A stretch of DNA of 64,000 bases from Megaleporinus macrocephalus (GCA_021613375.1 CM038704.1:7903591-7967590); one strand, 5' to 3'; positions 1-13,520 are shown, counted from the stretch's first letter. Made by a program: numbers and translations. Notes: generated by a model from the letters alone, not told the origin.

Positions 1-2854
1 GGCTGATAGCAAAGTAGTGCGGTGATGGCGATAATGAGCTGCACCCGGCGGTGGAGTTCACATGACTGTGGTATTGCAGTAATGTGGTTATAGCCACAGC
101 CCCACAGCACATCACACGACTGTGTGTATTAACCTCACGCGCAGGGTCTGGCTTGATGTTTATGTCTTAAATGATCTCAAATTCCATATCATACTAATAA
201 GATGATGACAATCCTTCACCAAGTTTTTTGTTTCATCATCATTCCATCATTGATTTCACCAGAGAGGTCTCAAACAACCTGGAAACCTACATAGTGTAGC
301 CATAAAATATTTTAATGTTTTGTTTTTAGTTACAAGGTTGTTTTAATGGACATGTGACCCACAGTTTATTACTCTGTAAAGAAATGTGAGTCTATACTCT
401 GTATTTGACACCATAGCACTCATAAGAATGACTCATAATGAATCATAATGTTTACATTTCAACTGCTGAAGTTTAGGGAAAATAAGGAAAAAGAAAATCT
501 GTGGAATTCCATTTTAACTGGAGTATAGAATCAATACTCAGACTCTGTGGGGATCGCTGTTGCGTGAAGGCATTTTGTAACCTTGTTTTTGCAGTCAGAG
601 AGCAGCAAGCCTTCCCATGCCTGGAGAGAATTCATCAACCCAGCACCTGCTTCTCTTTAAAAAAAAAAAAAAAGAACACACCTAGAAAGGGAGGGCGTGT
701 ACAGGAGAAGAGCAGTTTACCTGAGTGTGGTGTTGCCACACCTTAATATGCACAGCGAGTGGCGTCCCAGCCCTGCAGGGTCAAACCTGCCTGACAGTTA
801 AAAGAAGAATGAATAAAGGTGAAGTTCAGTCATCGTGTTTTTTTAAAACAAGCAGGACGCATTTCTTCAAAGCTTTTATTACCTGAAGGTGTAAAAGAAC
901 GTGTTGTAGCCGACAGTTACAGTAGCAGCTTCACGTCTAATCTGTTTGGAATTGCGGCTTTTCTAGTGTGTAGTGCTTTTTCGTGTCTAAAGCAGTGAGT
1001 GAAAGATGTGAATGAAGTTTCAAAGCAGTGTAATTGATGGAATATCAGACGTTCAGCTGCTTTGAATGAGTTTAGGACAGAAGCTAATTATCTATTTTAT
1101 TTTGATTACTTTATATAGGCAGTGTTTTATTTTGCTATTAAGAAAAGCGAGGTAGGTTTACCAGAGTTTTCTTTCAGATGGTTTAGTACCAGTCAGCGAG
1201 TGATTTAAGCTTAGCAGGCGTGGGTGATATGAACGTGACAACACTTTAAAAAATGTTCACAGTGTTGTTTTTTCCACATACAAATAAAAGTAAACAATGT
1301 GTTTTGTCCTGTCTCAAATTTTTAATTCCTTAAAAATTATTTTAAGCTCTTTTTCTATCATTTGCATTTATTTATTTATTTACTATTGCACAAACAGCCA
1401 TTGTATTTGCTACATATGTGTTGCCCACTTCAAATTCATTGAATTACTTATTTTGGCCTGTCAGATTTGTTTGAATCTTCATTGTTAAGGCTTAAAATTT
1501 ATAGATAATGTAGCTGTTAACAAACATTCTTTATCCAATTTTCAGTAAGTACATTGTAATCGTTAGAAGAGTGGAGAAGTCTTCGAGAAATGTATTGGTT
1601 ATCAGTTTCGATATTGATTACTCTGATGCTAATCGGCTGCGGCCGCCCTCAGCTTCCCCAAAAGATCAAACTTATTGATCTTACTTTAAACAGAGCTTTA
1701 CCCACCAAACAGTATACTTTGTTTTCTTTAATTATGAGAATGTTTGCATTTGTTTATTTGTGTGCACGGCTGCCTCACATTTTATAATGTTTGTTTAATA
1801 GTAACTGACACATAACTGACACACATGTTCCCAACATTTCAGTACAGTGAAATGAAAGTACATGAGTTCTAACTGGAAAATAAAAACATTGTAATTAGCC
1901 ATCATGAAGCGCTTCATGTGATTAGAGATGTTTGTGCTGTATTGATCACTGGTCATAGTTTAAGAACATTGAAAGTGATTGCCTAAAGCTTTTTAAAGCC
2001 AAATGTTTTGTACACTACAAGCCATGAGTAGGACACATTTTTATTATTATACAAGAGTCACTTATTATTATGTCTCATCTCTATCAGCATCCCGGATTGT
2101 GACTTTACCTTCACAATAGGAGCAGCATAGACTTCTGCTTTAGGTCCACTGCTGTTTAAAGTAATGCTTCTAAAACAGAAGATGGGAGTCTTGATAGAGT
2201 CTAACTGGATACTTTTAGTTCACTTATTCAGTCTTTCCCTGGGTGGAGAAGGGACAAGATTCTCTCTACAGTAGACCCTGTAATTAGCCGTTCATCTCGT
2301 TTTCCTTCCCTCTGATCTTTTCCTCCAACCCCCCTGTACACTTGTGTATTCCCTCAGCCTGATGTGATTCAGGCGCTCGACTTTTAGTATTGATTCTCTT
2401 CTTTTCTTCCTCCAGGGAGGCTTTTCTGACACAACACTCGCTGTTTTGGTCTGTTTTATCATATACAGGGTCGGATATAGATTAATCCATAATGAGCTCA
2501 GGGGTGTCCAAACATATTGTCAGAGAGACTGAGCCATGTCAAGATGGCCAGTTACCCCCTGCCGTAATATTATTATTTATAATTATCCGTGTTGTTTGTT
2601 CAGAATCTGTGAACATCTGAGACATCTGTGTATTTATTGCACTTTTGGGGAGGGGGCGGTTCTATTGAAAGGATTTCAGCTGCTTTAGTTTCCGTCTGTG
2701 CCTTGTTTCACAAGGACTTTCATAAATTCAGTGACATATAAGGCACATGTATTCAGTGTGGCTCTCAATGAAAAATTTTTCGAACACCGTCTCTCTGGCA
2801 GTCTTACTGTCAAGTGCTTTTTGACGGCTGTCATGAATAAATTTTTCGTTGGCA

Positions 2855-2905
2855 AGGCAAGAGAGTTTGTATAGCACCGTTCATACAACAGAAATAGATG
2901 CAAAC
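2855..2905 (+). repeat. Short dispersed repeat, TTTGTATAGCACC type
   Basis: The segment GGCAAGGCAAG.GAGTTTGTATAGCACCGTTCATAC closely matches the better kept copy near 5287. This motif is common in fish genomes as part of SINE/LINE-type repeats. Confidence 0.5.
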
Positions 2906-2980
2906 ACAGAAAAATATATGCATAAAAAAATAAAACTTATGGTGGCATATATAGGTAGGTGCTGTCAAGTAGCCTGTCAT

Positions 2981-3013
2981 ATTAATTAATTAATTAATTA
3001 ATTAATTAATTAG
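2981..3013. repeat. (TTAA)n microsatellite
   Basis: Eight uninterrupted ATTA/TTAA tetramers. Confidence 0.95.
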
Positions 3014-4629
3014 TATTGCAGGAGCTGAACCAAAGTCCTCATAAGAGACACCGTTCGCTCAACAGCCATCTTGGCCATGTTGAGCTTTGAGCTTTGCCAT
3101 TTCTATTTCAACCATTGTCCTCATTTATAGCATCACTGGCTGGACAGAAGGTCCTGTATAGACATGGCTAGCAGCAGTGGCAGCTCAGTGCCAGGGTTCT
3201 TTACTGAGCCGCTGTAAAACTGATACATTCAAGCTCAAATAGGCATATGCCTGTTACAGGGCTCAGATAAAACATATGGAGTGACAAGATTTAAATGTTT
3301 TTATACCAGTTTTGACAAGTGTGGCCCAAATGGAAGGCTCTAATAGTCACAGGTAATCGCTGGTGATCTCAGTGTTCTGATAAACCCTTATTAGAATATT
3401 GTTGTATTGATTGAAATAGGCTGAAAATGTACTTTGGCGTCTCCAGTCGACCAAATCTTTTGTTGTGTTTTGGTTTTACACCTGTTTTAGGGCTGGTGTG
3501 GCCCTAAACACATGACTAAGCAGCCCGTCCGCCTGCTTTCAGCTGTGTGATGTTGGTAAAGAAGTGTAAGAGAACACTAGACCACATGTAGAGACAGCTG
3601 TCTCTAAGGCCCCCCCAATACCAACCCCCCACTCTGTATCGTATGTGTGCCTGAGTGCACATTCCAGACAGAGAAAGGATTAGAAAGCAAAGGAAAAGGA
3701 GAGCCACAGCAGCGTGTTTGTGTGCAAATGTCTCTTTTTGCACTTGAACGCACATTCACTGACCACAGTTAAGCCCTGTCCACCCCTCACTGCCAGTTTC
3801 CACCCCTCTATTGACAACTACCCTGCTTCCAAAGCCACCTGAGAGCAGTGAAGCTTGGGGTGGACAGCTGGCCATTTCCCTGACCCTTCCACCGTAACAG
3901 CCGATCTAAGAGAGCACTGTTTAAATGGTGTGACCATAGCCCCCACAGTGCTTTTCCACTAGAGTCCTCTTGGGGGCTGTTGTGATTTACATTTGTCATG
4001 TAAATAACCGCAATGATTGTCTGTAATTTCTTGGCTTTTGCAACTATTATGAGCCAAACACAGCCAAGTTGTTGGAACTTCTTTGCTTGTCTGAGCCCTA
4101 TGATGTGTTTATTTACATGTACTTTGCATAATTAGAATAAGATTAGAAGTTGTCACATTTTGATTGTCATATATGAACACATTATTAGAAATACATTTGA
4201 ATAATATACCCCTTCAACTGCATAAAACCCAGTCCCATATGGTTTTACTGACTGTTTCCACCCCAGCTAACGGTACAAGTCAGGTCCAATCATATTCCAC
4301 ATCATACTTTGTAGGTGAAAAACTAAATACTAATGGTTTAACATTAATTAATTGATATCAAACCAGTAAAATTCACTAAATAAGGTTGAACATTTTAATG
4401 TGTTTAATCTAAAGGAGTACAGAATAGAATAAGCTTGAGTTTGATGTTTAATTAAAAAAACTTCTCTGAGATACCTACTCTCTACTGTAGCCACGCTTTT
4501 GTACTGATATCAACGTCCTTCTGGTGGCGTGACGCAGCCCAGGGCTTCTCCTCCATTGTGCTGTAGAACTTAGATGGCTGTGGTAGTCTTTCTCAGCTGT
4601 ATCTGACCAAAATGTACCACAGGCTCTTT

Positions 4630-4644
4630 ACTGCCCTCTGGTGG
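4630..4644 (-). promoter_or_regulatory. Candidate CTCF-type core motif
   Basis: On the minus strand the sequence reads CCACCAGAGGGCAGT, matching the vertebrate CTCF core CCASYAGRKGGCRSY at all 15 positions by eye. It lies in otherwise unremarkable intronic DNA, so binding is unproven; such matches also occur by chance. Confidence 0.4.
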
Positions 4645-5284
4645 AGTGTAGACTTCTCATAGTTTTCATGAGAACATTTATCATTGCACAAGCTAATTTG
4701 CATACCCAAAATCCCAACGGCTATTTGAATATTCAAAAATTCTCCTGCCCTGGTTCACAGAAGCTCATTCACAGAGTGGTTTGGTGTGAAATGTTTTGGT
4801 CTAGAAAAGCTTGCAGTGGTGGCGATTGGAACTCGAAGCTCTAAATGTTCTCTCACAAGAGAGTTGTGACACTGCCTGATGACTGAGACATTGTGTTTAC
4901 AATAAGCTTTTGACAGACATGTCCATTTTAAACTTGTTTCATGGTGAAGGAATACATACAGGGTGTTGTGAGGCAAAGTAAGTCCCCAAACATTACATAT
5001 AAAACATTAAAATTACATAAAAGCTCAAAAGACGCACATTTTGGTTACCTGGTGGTTTTGAAAGTGAATAAAATGGCTATATTTGTGTGGTATACATGGA
5101 GACCCCTTATTACTATCACCGCCACTCTGTTTGTTTTGTTTTTTTTGCCAGTACAGATATGAATTAGTATTTTTCTATGTGGTACACTGGTTGTTTTTCT
5201 CTGTTACCAGTTATGAAACCTTAGACAAGCTGTTGTGATGCTTAATATGTGTTAATGAAATCTTTCTAAATACTCTGATGTTAT

Positions 5285-5350
5285 AGGCAAGGCAAGTTTA
5301 TTTGTATAGCACCTTTCATACATAGTGGTAACTCCAAGTGCTTTGCATGA
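5285..5350 (+). repeat. Dispersed repeat with TTTATTTGTATAGCACC
   Basis: GGCAAGGCAAGTTTATTTGT followed by ATAGCACC and, ~30 bp on, AAGTGCTTTGCATGAATAAA. It is the same family as the degraded copy near 2857 and resembles the heads at 16751, 29860 and 63411. Confidence 0.6.
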
Positions 5351-6394
5351 ATAAAGAAAAATATTCATGAAAAGGCATTTAAAGGCATTAAAACATGAAA
5401 TAAAGTAGTTAAATGAAATAAGAAATATAAATATGCAATGTATTTAAAAGAGATAATTAAACAAACACTTTTGCCCAGCTTTTCTGTAAACAGTGTTTTT
5501 ACAGTGACCTGTTTCAAATCAAACCTCTCTTTAATTACTTTGTCGGAGTGATTCAATTATGCAAATATGTTGAGCGGTCTCAGGAATGCCACTTCTGAGG
5601 GTCCTGAGTGGCTTTGCCCTCTAGCCAGTTCTATTGTAAGTTCAGGAAATACTTACTTCCCTCTTACGTTGTCAGCTGTGAAGGGGACTTAAACTATTTT
5701 CATCTGCCTGTATGTTCATGTTTATCTCCGATGCACGTACCTGATGATTCACCAGTACAGTAGCCTCTGTTGCATAATCCTATCTGTCTGAAGTTTCCTC
5801 TTCGAGATGTTCATGCTAAGCTGTAACTGGTGGTGTTTCCAGTCAGGAGCCCTGTGATGTTGCCATATGATTCATGTGGTCGGCTGCAGTGGAGAAACAT
5901 TTTCCTCCGGGCTGTTTTTGACGTTTGCGGCTTTGGCTGTTTTTAAGAGGCCGATCAAACAATACGGTGATTCTCTCCCAGAGCTCAGGGAACTCCCTCA
6001 TGACTAGTTGCCATGACACTGGAGGTATCAGTTACATAATTAACTTGGCACACCCTTTTATCGACTTAAGTTCAATAATGCTTGGTCACAAGATCTTCGG
6101 ACGCTACTTAACTTGTAATGGTTTGGCTGTCAGTCAGTTAACTGGCAGAGAACCGAGGTTCGAGTGGCTTGTCGTCTCCTTTTTGTGTGTTTTGAAGCGT
6201 TTTATTTCTGAGTAAGTAAAACCCCAACTCATTTATTACGACTGTCGGGATCTCAAATTTGTATCTGACCGTTAATTGTTATATAACAGGATTTATACAG
6301 TGGCTAGGGTGGTTGGTTTCCCTCCTTACTTGCCAGCTATGTTTTCTGTAGCCAAAACACTGCTTATACTGTTGGATCAGTACTGCATGATCAA

Positions 6395-6698
6395 TAAGGG
6401 ATCACCTGGGGATACAATACATATGATACAGCGGATATGATTCAATATATCATGATACATTGCGATACTGCAAGCAAAGTGATGTAATGTGATTTTTCAA
6501 ATACTACTATTAAAACACACCACTATATGAACAGTTTTGCCAAAGCTTACAATAAAATTGCGCCCTTGGGCTGCTTGTTAATGTTGGAGTGGAGCTGAAA
6601 ATGGATTACGACACTGCCAGAGGTTGAAACACAACACACAATGATTCACTGATATATCCTAATATTTGATATTTCAATATTTTCTTACACCTCTAACC
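6395..6698 (-). mobile_element. Non-autonomous hAT-like element, minus copy, 5' end lost
   Basis: Reverse complement of the family at 9597, 40788 and 42595. Shared blocks include GATACAGCGG, TTGCGCCCTTGGGCTGCTTG, GGAGTGGAGCTGAAAATGGA and terminal ATATTTTCTTACACCTCTAA. The GTATTGGCAAGAACC terminus is missing. It has no coding capacity. Confidence 0.65.
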
Positions 6699-6911
6699 TA
6701 CTTATGTACCTGCAGTTACACAGAATGGTGTGTACATGTTCTTCACCAGACTGAAAATCACTAATTTCTTCAACATGCATCCTAAAACTTAAGAACCAGC
6801 TACATAGACATATAACCAGTACTCAGCTTTGCCCTATGAATGTTAGAGCGCCAAAGTTAGAAGGTAGAGCCTTTGTTTGGTTTCATAAGCTCACAATGAA
6901 TTAAACTTTCA

Positions 6912-7077
6912 ATTAGGAGAGTCTTTGCCGGACAGGGATTAAGTCTAGTGTTGAGCTACACAGTATCAAAGGAAACGTGTAGTCCAGGCTTAATCACGAT
7001 CCAGGAAAACGACACTCTGGGCCAGTTTTCCAGATTGAGAAGTTCCAGGACTGGTTCTTTATTGACACTATAGATTA
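6912..7077 (+). repeat. Dispersed repeat pair, copy 1
   Basis: Shares with 8656-8800 the blocks TTAAGTCTAGT.TTGAGCTACAC, GTGTAGTCCAGGCTTA.TCACGATCCAG, CAGTTTTCC/CAAGTTTTCC and TGGTTCTTTATTGACACTAT, with scattered substitutions. It is a non-coding mobile element of unknown class. Confidence 0.65.
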
Positions 7078-7984
7078 GCACAAAATAATGCTTCCATGGC
7101 GCTAAGTGCATCATTACGTAAGCTCTCAATGAATGTGTTTACTGCTTTCTTTTATTTATATTTATTTGCCTGAGCCCAGAAAGCAGTTTGTCCAATTCCC
7201 CCAATTTACATTCTGTTGCAATATAATATTACTGAAGTCTAAAGACAGTGGAAAACCACTGGAGTCAGCTTGAATCATTGCTGTCGTCTAATGTAATTGT
7301 TTTGTATTTCTGAAAGACCTACTATTCATTGGTTATTCATGTAGAAATTACTGTATGAATTTAGAGCATTTCAGAAGCTTTAGATTAGTGAGACATTGAC
7401 ATAAAAGGCTGTGGCCAAAAACAGAAATTCAGAAAGCATTAACAAAAACAAATAAAAACAATTTATAACAACTTTATTACAGCATATGCCAGGAAATCCA
7501 ACATCCCTGACAACAGGATGAACCCTAACTATTCAGAAATTTAAACTTCAGCTTTTGCTTTGTTTTATTTAACAATCAGGATGTATTCAGGTCCTGTCAC
7601 ACCTTTTGGTAGAGAAGTTCTTGGGTGTTGTATGTTCTCTTGATGCTCCACATGAATGGAGTTTTAAAAGGGTTCTAATGTTCTTCACAGAAATTATGAA
7701 GTGGTTCCACATGACCTGTAGCTGCTCTAATAGAAAGAAACGTCTTTTTTTAAACCACTGTCCCTTTTTTACTGCCACTAAAATAAGTTAAATAAAATAA
7801 TTTGTGGTCTCACATTTCATTTTCACACATTATAGGCCTGTTTAGTCCTTGTTTGTTTCAGACTTTATTGTTTTTAGCTAAAAATTATTTGAAATTTTAG
7901 TCCATCCGTAGTTTACAAGTAGCCAGTCGGCTCTTCTAATGAGTTAATGAATCTAACATGACCCATTGTTGACACAGCTGGTAT

Positions 7985-8190
7985 GAACTTCATATTAAAG
8001 CATTGACCAGAAGAATGGGACCCTCTAGAGAAGCTGCACATGAGTTTACCATGCATGTTTGGCCTAGAGAGTTCTAAAGCCCCCCAGCAGTGGAAATGTG
8101 TGATGAAGCGCCATCTAATAACTTTTGGAAGTGATCTAGAATTGATCAGCCAACATCAGTACTAATGCACTTGTGAATGCAATCAAATCC
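7985..8190 (+). mobile_element. Tc1/mariner transposase remnant
   Basis: Degenerate DNA related to the 3' transposase region of fish Tc1-like elements: CATCTAATAACTTTTGGAAG then CCAACATCAGTACTAATGCA and GAATGCAATCAAATCC. No open frame remains. A second remnant of the same type is at 45870-46012. Confidence 0.5.
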
Positions 8191-8655
8191 TTACAGATAT
8201 GTGCACTTCAGAAGCCCAGAGGAAATTTTGTTCTGGTCGTTTTTAGACATTTCAGAGTTTATTACTCTGTGTACGTCAGTTCTAGCTTTTTGGGGAGATT
8301 GTTTTGTAAAATAACTGAGCAGCGATTGATTGACAGCGTGACTCTTCAGTCTGAATATGCGTTCATTTTTTAAAAACTTGCCGTTATCCTTTAATGGAAC
8401 CTTTGAGCATCTAGGCTACTGAGTCGGGGGAGAAACTGAGTAGGTGTGAACAGAGGCAGGCTGTGTCTCTGGGCATACAAGATGTCTTTGTGCGTGGCGG
8501 CGCTGCGTGGGCATTAGCTACACAAGCATTTGTATAAAGAAGGTTTGGAGTTTGTGTTGGCCTAAGCCTGAAGGAAGGTCATGAAAGTGGCAGACCTGTT
8601 GATTTTGCAAGTGAAAGTTAGTGCTGAAGTGTGTTAAGAATTAGGTGAAACTTTT

Positions 8656-8800
8656 AATTAGGAGGCTCTTCGTGGAATTAAGTCTAGTCTTGAGCTACAC
8701 CATATCGAAAGCAATGTGTAGTCCAGGCTTAGTCACGATCCAGAAAAACAACACTCAGGGCAAGTTTTCCAAAGCCATGAGTGGTTCTTTATTGACACTA
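8656..8800 (+). repeat. Dispersed repeat pair, copy 2
   Basis: Second copy of the repeat at 6912. It ends exactly where a TIR-bearing MITE begins (8806), suggesting that element inserted at or near its end. Confidence 0.65.
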
Positions 8801-8805
8801 TGGGT

Positions 8806-9371
8806 GTGTCTCCATACCTAGTGAGTGTCTAAGTAGGCTGTGTAAGTAGCAGCGTTCTCTCCTCATCTCTCCTCATAAAACAGATTACTGAGACGCTCTA
8901 GTTAGAGAGAGACTGCGTCACGGCTTGTTCCCGCCCACTGCAGCACGCGACTGGTGGTTTAGCTGTTTGCTAAGCTACCGGCCAGCATCCAAAACAATAG
9001 CCCAAGGCTTAAAAATCTGCTAGCGTAAATGCTAATGGCTCGAGTATAAAAGTGTAAATGGTGAAGGACTCGTTACAGAGTTGATAATAAAATACTGTTT
9101 TGTGTGATTATATGACCAGAAACACATTAAAACTCCAGAGAGAATCAAAATAACTCACATTTTAAAACCACTTCACTGCTTGTAGATTTACCTGCGTTGC
9201 ATCATGGGATTGTCTTAGCGGCTGAGGAAGTGTTCGATGCTTCCTTAAAATCAGGTCTAAATAAGGTTCCTCAGTAGACAACATGTTTAAGATATCTGAG
9301 AATTGGGACAGTCTACATGTCGGGAGCGCATACTATGACATAAAAAGGCAGCTCACTAGGTTTTGAGACAC
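8806..9371. mobile_element. MITE with ~22-bp imperfect terminal inverted repeats
   Basis: The left end GTGTCTCCATACCTAGTGAG pairs with the right end, whose reverse complement is GTGTCTCAAAACCTAGTGAG. The 566-bp interior has stops in all frames. No clear target duplication is seen, so the superfamily is left open. Confidence 0.7.
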
Positions 9372-9596
9372 TTCAGCCATGGTACTGAATGCATTAGATT
9401 GCGTGTGTAAGACCACCTTTTTCAATTAAGCAGATAAACTCTGGAGTTTGGGCATCACTAGAGACATGATAAGTGAGAAGGAGATATGAATGGTGAAAGC
9501 TTATGATTCTCAATGTGGCACAAGTTAATCAACAACACACAAATGGACACAGTGTACAAACACAACAAGGTGCGAGGGCTCACGTTTTGCGGGACG

Positions 9597-9936
9597 TAAG
9601 ATGCAATATGTTTAGTGATACTCTATTAATTAACAGTTTACATGTAAAGATAGCAGACAGTGAATCTGTGTATGTAGTGTTTAAACCTCTGACAACTAGA
9701 TGGCAGTGTTGTAATCCATTTTCAGCTCCACTCCAACATAAACAAGAGGCACAAGGGCGCAATGTTATTGTCACTACTTGTAAACCTGTTCATATAATGT
9801 TGTGTTTTTATAGTAGATTTTTAAAAATCGCTATATACATATATCACTTTGCTTCCAATATCTCAGTACATTAAATCGTGGCCGCTGTATCACGATACTT
9901 TTCGTATTGTCAGGTTCTTGCCAATACACAGCTCTA
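9597..9936 (+). mobile_element. Non-autonomous hAT-like element, plus copy
   Basis: Matches 40788-41169 along GTTTAGTGATACTCTATT, CAGACAGTGAATC, TTTAAACCTCTGAC, GGCAGTGTTGTAATCC, GCACAAGGGCGCAATG and the terminal GTTCTTGCCAATACACA. The left terminus is missing. The block CAACTAGATGGCAGT (about 9697-9711) matches the CTCF core at 14 of 15 positions. Confidence 0.7.
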
Positions 9937-11388
9937 GCAGGTAGGGCCCCTGGTTGCATAACCATCTGTGCGTTGGTCCCATCGATAAGTCCCTGCCGAT
10001 GCCACAGTCATCTACCTTCCATGGTCCAAGAGATCATACGTCCTTAGCGTGAGTCTAAGCTGTTTTTAAACGATACTACAGAAGTTCACATCTGGACTCA
10101 AGGCTACTCTTGCTTTTCCTGAGCATTTTGGACCAAATGAGAGATTAGACCCGTGTCAGAAACCAGAACCAGATGTGTTTCCTATCTACATCTGCAGGTC
10201 CTTCACTTTGGCTTGCCTTATTCAGACAGCATTATGCCTGCTGTACTGCGGACTGATGTCACGCTATTTTGGGCATGTCTGTCGCTCGCACTGATACCAC
10301 AGAGGGTTTGGTAGGATTTCTTTATTGCCCCTATCCTTCGGGCCATCAGAGGAAAAGACCATTACGATTCACAAGACCTTCTGGAACAAGATGCTTTTAT
10401 GTAGTTTAGTGGCCTGTGGCTGAGAGGTTTCTCATGATGACTCCTAAGGAACCACGCACAGAACATCCTCTCTCGTTGGTGACTCACGAAAAGATCACTG
10501 CGTCCGTTTGAGGAAACAGGCCAGCAAAACCAGATGTATTCTCGTAGACCTCGTAGAGCTGACAAGTCACATCTCTGGAAGTTAAACTGAGTCACAGTGA
10601 TGAGTATGCAGTCACACACTTGCACGTGTGTCAGGATATCCAACGCTATGTCCAGAAGTATCTAGACTGTTCTTGTAATGCATGAATTCAGGTCCTTTGA
10701 GTTGAGGACACACTCGTTCCTATAGGAGTACAGGTTGTTTCTGCAGCAAATATTTGCTTTAAAACTATACATGTGGTCAAATATTTAAATTTTGCTGAAA
10801 AGCCTGAATATTTAAAGATATTTTGCAACCTGTGGCAATTTCTGACGGATGCCTTTCAAAAGAGAAAGAAGATTTGAGCTGAAACTTTATTCAGCCGCAG
10901 ATAGATCTGAAGGAGGAGCTGCTGCTCCACACAAGACAAAACGAACAGGCAGAATTCAGGTGTTTAAGTACAGATACATATAGGTTCTCCCAGAATGAAT
11001 GAACTGGCGTTGAGCAGGCTGCTGTTGATTTTGGAAGAGTGAAAGAAGCGTGAAGAGCTCCATTCAGGAGCTAAAACTTTCTCCTATTGTTCAGACCCTG
11101 TTGCTTTTGGAGATTCATATCCTTTTGACATTTGGTAGGAAATTGTAGTTGCTGGAATATGACTAACATGGCAGAAAGCATAGGTGACTCTAGTGGATTG
11201 GTTAGAGAGTTTGTCACCTGCCAAAAACCAAACAGATAAAAAGTAAAATGGTGTGTTTTTACTGTCGTCCATTTAAAGGCTTTTTTATACCCTTGACTTC
11301 AGCAGAAATTCTGAAAATGTAAAACTGTTTTACTGGTGTAGAATGTCATCCCTGTAGAACATTTCTGGAACTTCATCTTTACATCTTA

Positions 11389-11897
11389 CAGTGCATTTAC
11401 ACTGCTCCGTTGCGCCGACGCGCTGCAGTGTATTCCATTCATTTTCAATGGGTAGCGTTGGTTGCGTCAGACGCGGTCGCGCGGTACATCATGGGTCTGG
11501 CGCATCGAGTTCGGGGGGTGCGATGCGGCGAAAAGTTTAGCTGAGACGAACTTTATGCAAATGAATCCGGCAAACGCAATGCATCTAATGAGAAGAGGAC
11601 GGGTGGTCGCGCGATGACTGTCCTCAACGTATGAAATATTTGTTCCATATTCAGAACTAAATGAAAACACCCTCTTTTATATTTACATCTGATTCAAAAA
11701 TATAAAAATGTTGTAAATATAGTATGAAAAAGCCGATCTTGAGCACGAGCATTAATCACCGCTGCCCCGTCACCCCTGGAAACGCACATACCTGATTCCA
11801 TTAGACGACGCAGGGAACACCCTTGTTGCACCCACATGTGATCAGCCGAAGAGTGCGTTCACGTCTGTTGACACGACGGAGCAGTGTAAATGCAGCG
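11389..11897. mobile_element. PIF/Harbinger-like MITE with TTA target duplication
   Basis: A 509-bp element. The left end CAGTGCATTTACACTGCTCC is matched by the right end (reverse complement CGCTGCATTTACACTGCTCC). It is flanked by TTA on both sides (11386-11388 and 11898-11900), the 3-bp target duplication typical of PIF/Harbinger. The interior is unusually CpG-rich for this window (for example GCGCCGACGCGC near 11412) and has no transposase. Confidence 0.8.
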
Positions 11898-12571
11898 TTA
11901 CAACTTCATTATTCGTTTCTGTTTTTCTCACAGTTTGCACAGTAAATTGTGAATCAACTGTGAAATTCAAGCTTATTTTAAAACCATGTTGCTGCCTCAT
12001 TAAGGCAGACTTGGTGCTGCACCTACGTTCATATGTACACAGTGACCAACAGGATAACACTGTTAACTTGAACTTCCAGAGTTTTCCAGAGTACTGGATT
12101 TAAGACATATACCTGTGTTGATGCTTTGCCGATTTCCTGTGAAGGGGTTGCGAAGGCACCGGGTAGTGTGAGGCATAGTGGAAACAAAGCGTGGGTTGGT
12201 GGAAGAATACAGATACTCCCGGTGGGGTATAGTGAAAAGGTGATGGAAATTTAGTACAAACAAAACAGAAAAGTATTTAAACAAAACTATACTGCAAAAG
12301 AAATAACTGGACTTAAAATATCCTGACTTACAGTCAGTCTAGGCAATATGAGTTCCGTAAACCTACCCCATTTGACTAGCTTTTCAACAGCATCTTAGCT
12401 ACCCCTCAGCTCGAGGTCCGGACTCTACAGCTCATCCCCAGAGTACCGTTTTTTTCTCCATCTTGTAGGACAGGCCGACCCCTGGTTGAAACCATTACAG
12501 CCTATAGGGGGACTGTTCCTCAAGGATGGGCTTTCACTAGAAACAAAAGAAACAAAAAGAGCAACGACAAC

Positions 12572-12620
12572 CTAACATAACATTAACATAACATAACATA
12601 ACACAACATAACATAACATA
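12572..12620. repeat. (AACAT)n microsatellite
   Basis: About ten slightly imperfect AACAT units. Confidence 0.9.
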
Positions 12621-13499
12621 CGGCCATCTTAAGGGAGAGCTCTATCTCTACTGCCTACTTGCTGGTTCCTTCAGCTTAAGGATGGCAGTAAGGTATGAAA
12701 GCATGTCCCCCTCACACTCCCATATGTTCTGGTGATGGCTCATCACAGTACCACATACAGTGAACTGGACTGAGTGCTGCCAAGTCTGTGGCTGTCTTTT
12801 TATTTTTAATGAAGCTCTTTGTAATGAGGTTCCTGAAGTGTTTAGTGCACAGAGATGTGGTTATGCAATGTTATTGTTTCAGATTACAATCTACTGTGAG
12901 AAGGCTGCAGACCAAACCCAGTGAATCTGTATTCCACTGTACACACACAGTTACTTGCCATCATTAATATTTTTTTATATAGTTTTCATTAGTTTTTGAT
13001 TTGAATTTTGTATCACTTAGTTTTAAGGGCGCGTAAACAGTTTATAGTTTTGGTTTTAGTATTTACTATGAACACTATGATTGCAGGGATTTGGTAACAG
13101 TACAATTAAATTAATATAACAGTAAACGGAGCTCAGCCTGGCTCTGGTTTTCATTAGAGAACAAAACACAGAAGGATTCAACATGTCAACTTCAATTTAT
13201 GCACTGATTATTTTTATTATACAGGGTTTTTTAAGTTGTCATTTTTCTTTTATTGCTGATTTTGAGCAGTTTCTTTTTCACTGCCAGTGATCGTTGTAGT
13301 CAGCTATACTAACCAGGGTGTGTACAGGTGGAAGAAAGACTAAGGCCCTTTTTGGTTGAACAAGCATAAATTACCCAACTACTCACAGTAAAAATAATCC
13401 CGTCTGAATAGCACTTAAGTTAAGCAAGAGGAGTATTTGTCCCGAACAGACTTTAAATAAGGTTCCTGACTGTCTGCTCCCTCACTCTCTTGCTCTTTA

Positions 13500-13520
13500 A
13501 CACACACACACACACACACA
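13500..13520. repeat. (CA)n microsatellite
   Basis: Ten CA units followed by GAGACAGAGAGA. Confidence 0.9.

Noticed and set aside
10362..10643. Minus-strand frame with ALRGLREYI...RSDLFVS...KPLSHRPLNYI resembling a DIRS-type tyrosine recombinase tail
   Set aside because: The similarity is a loose pattern over a short region, with no catalytic Arg-His-Arg-Tyr set and no flanking element. Too weak to annotate; a protein search would decide.
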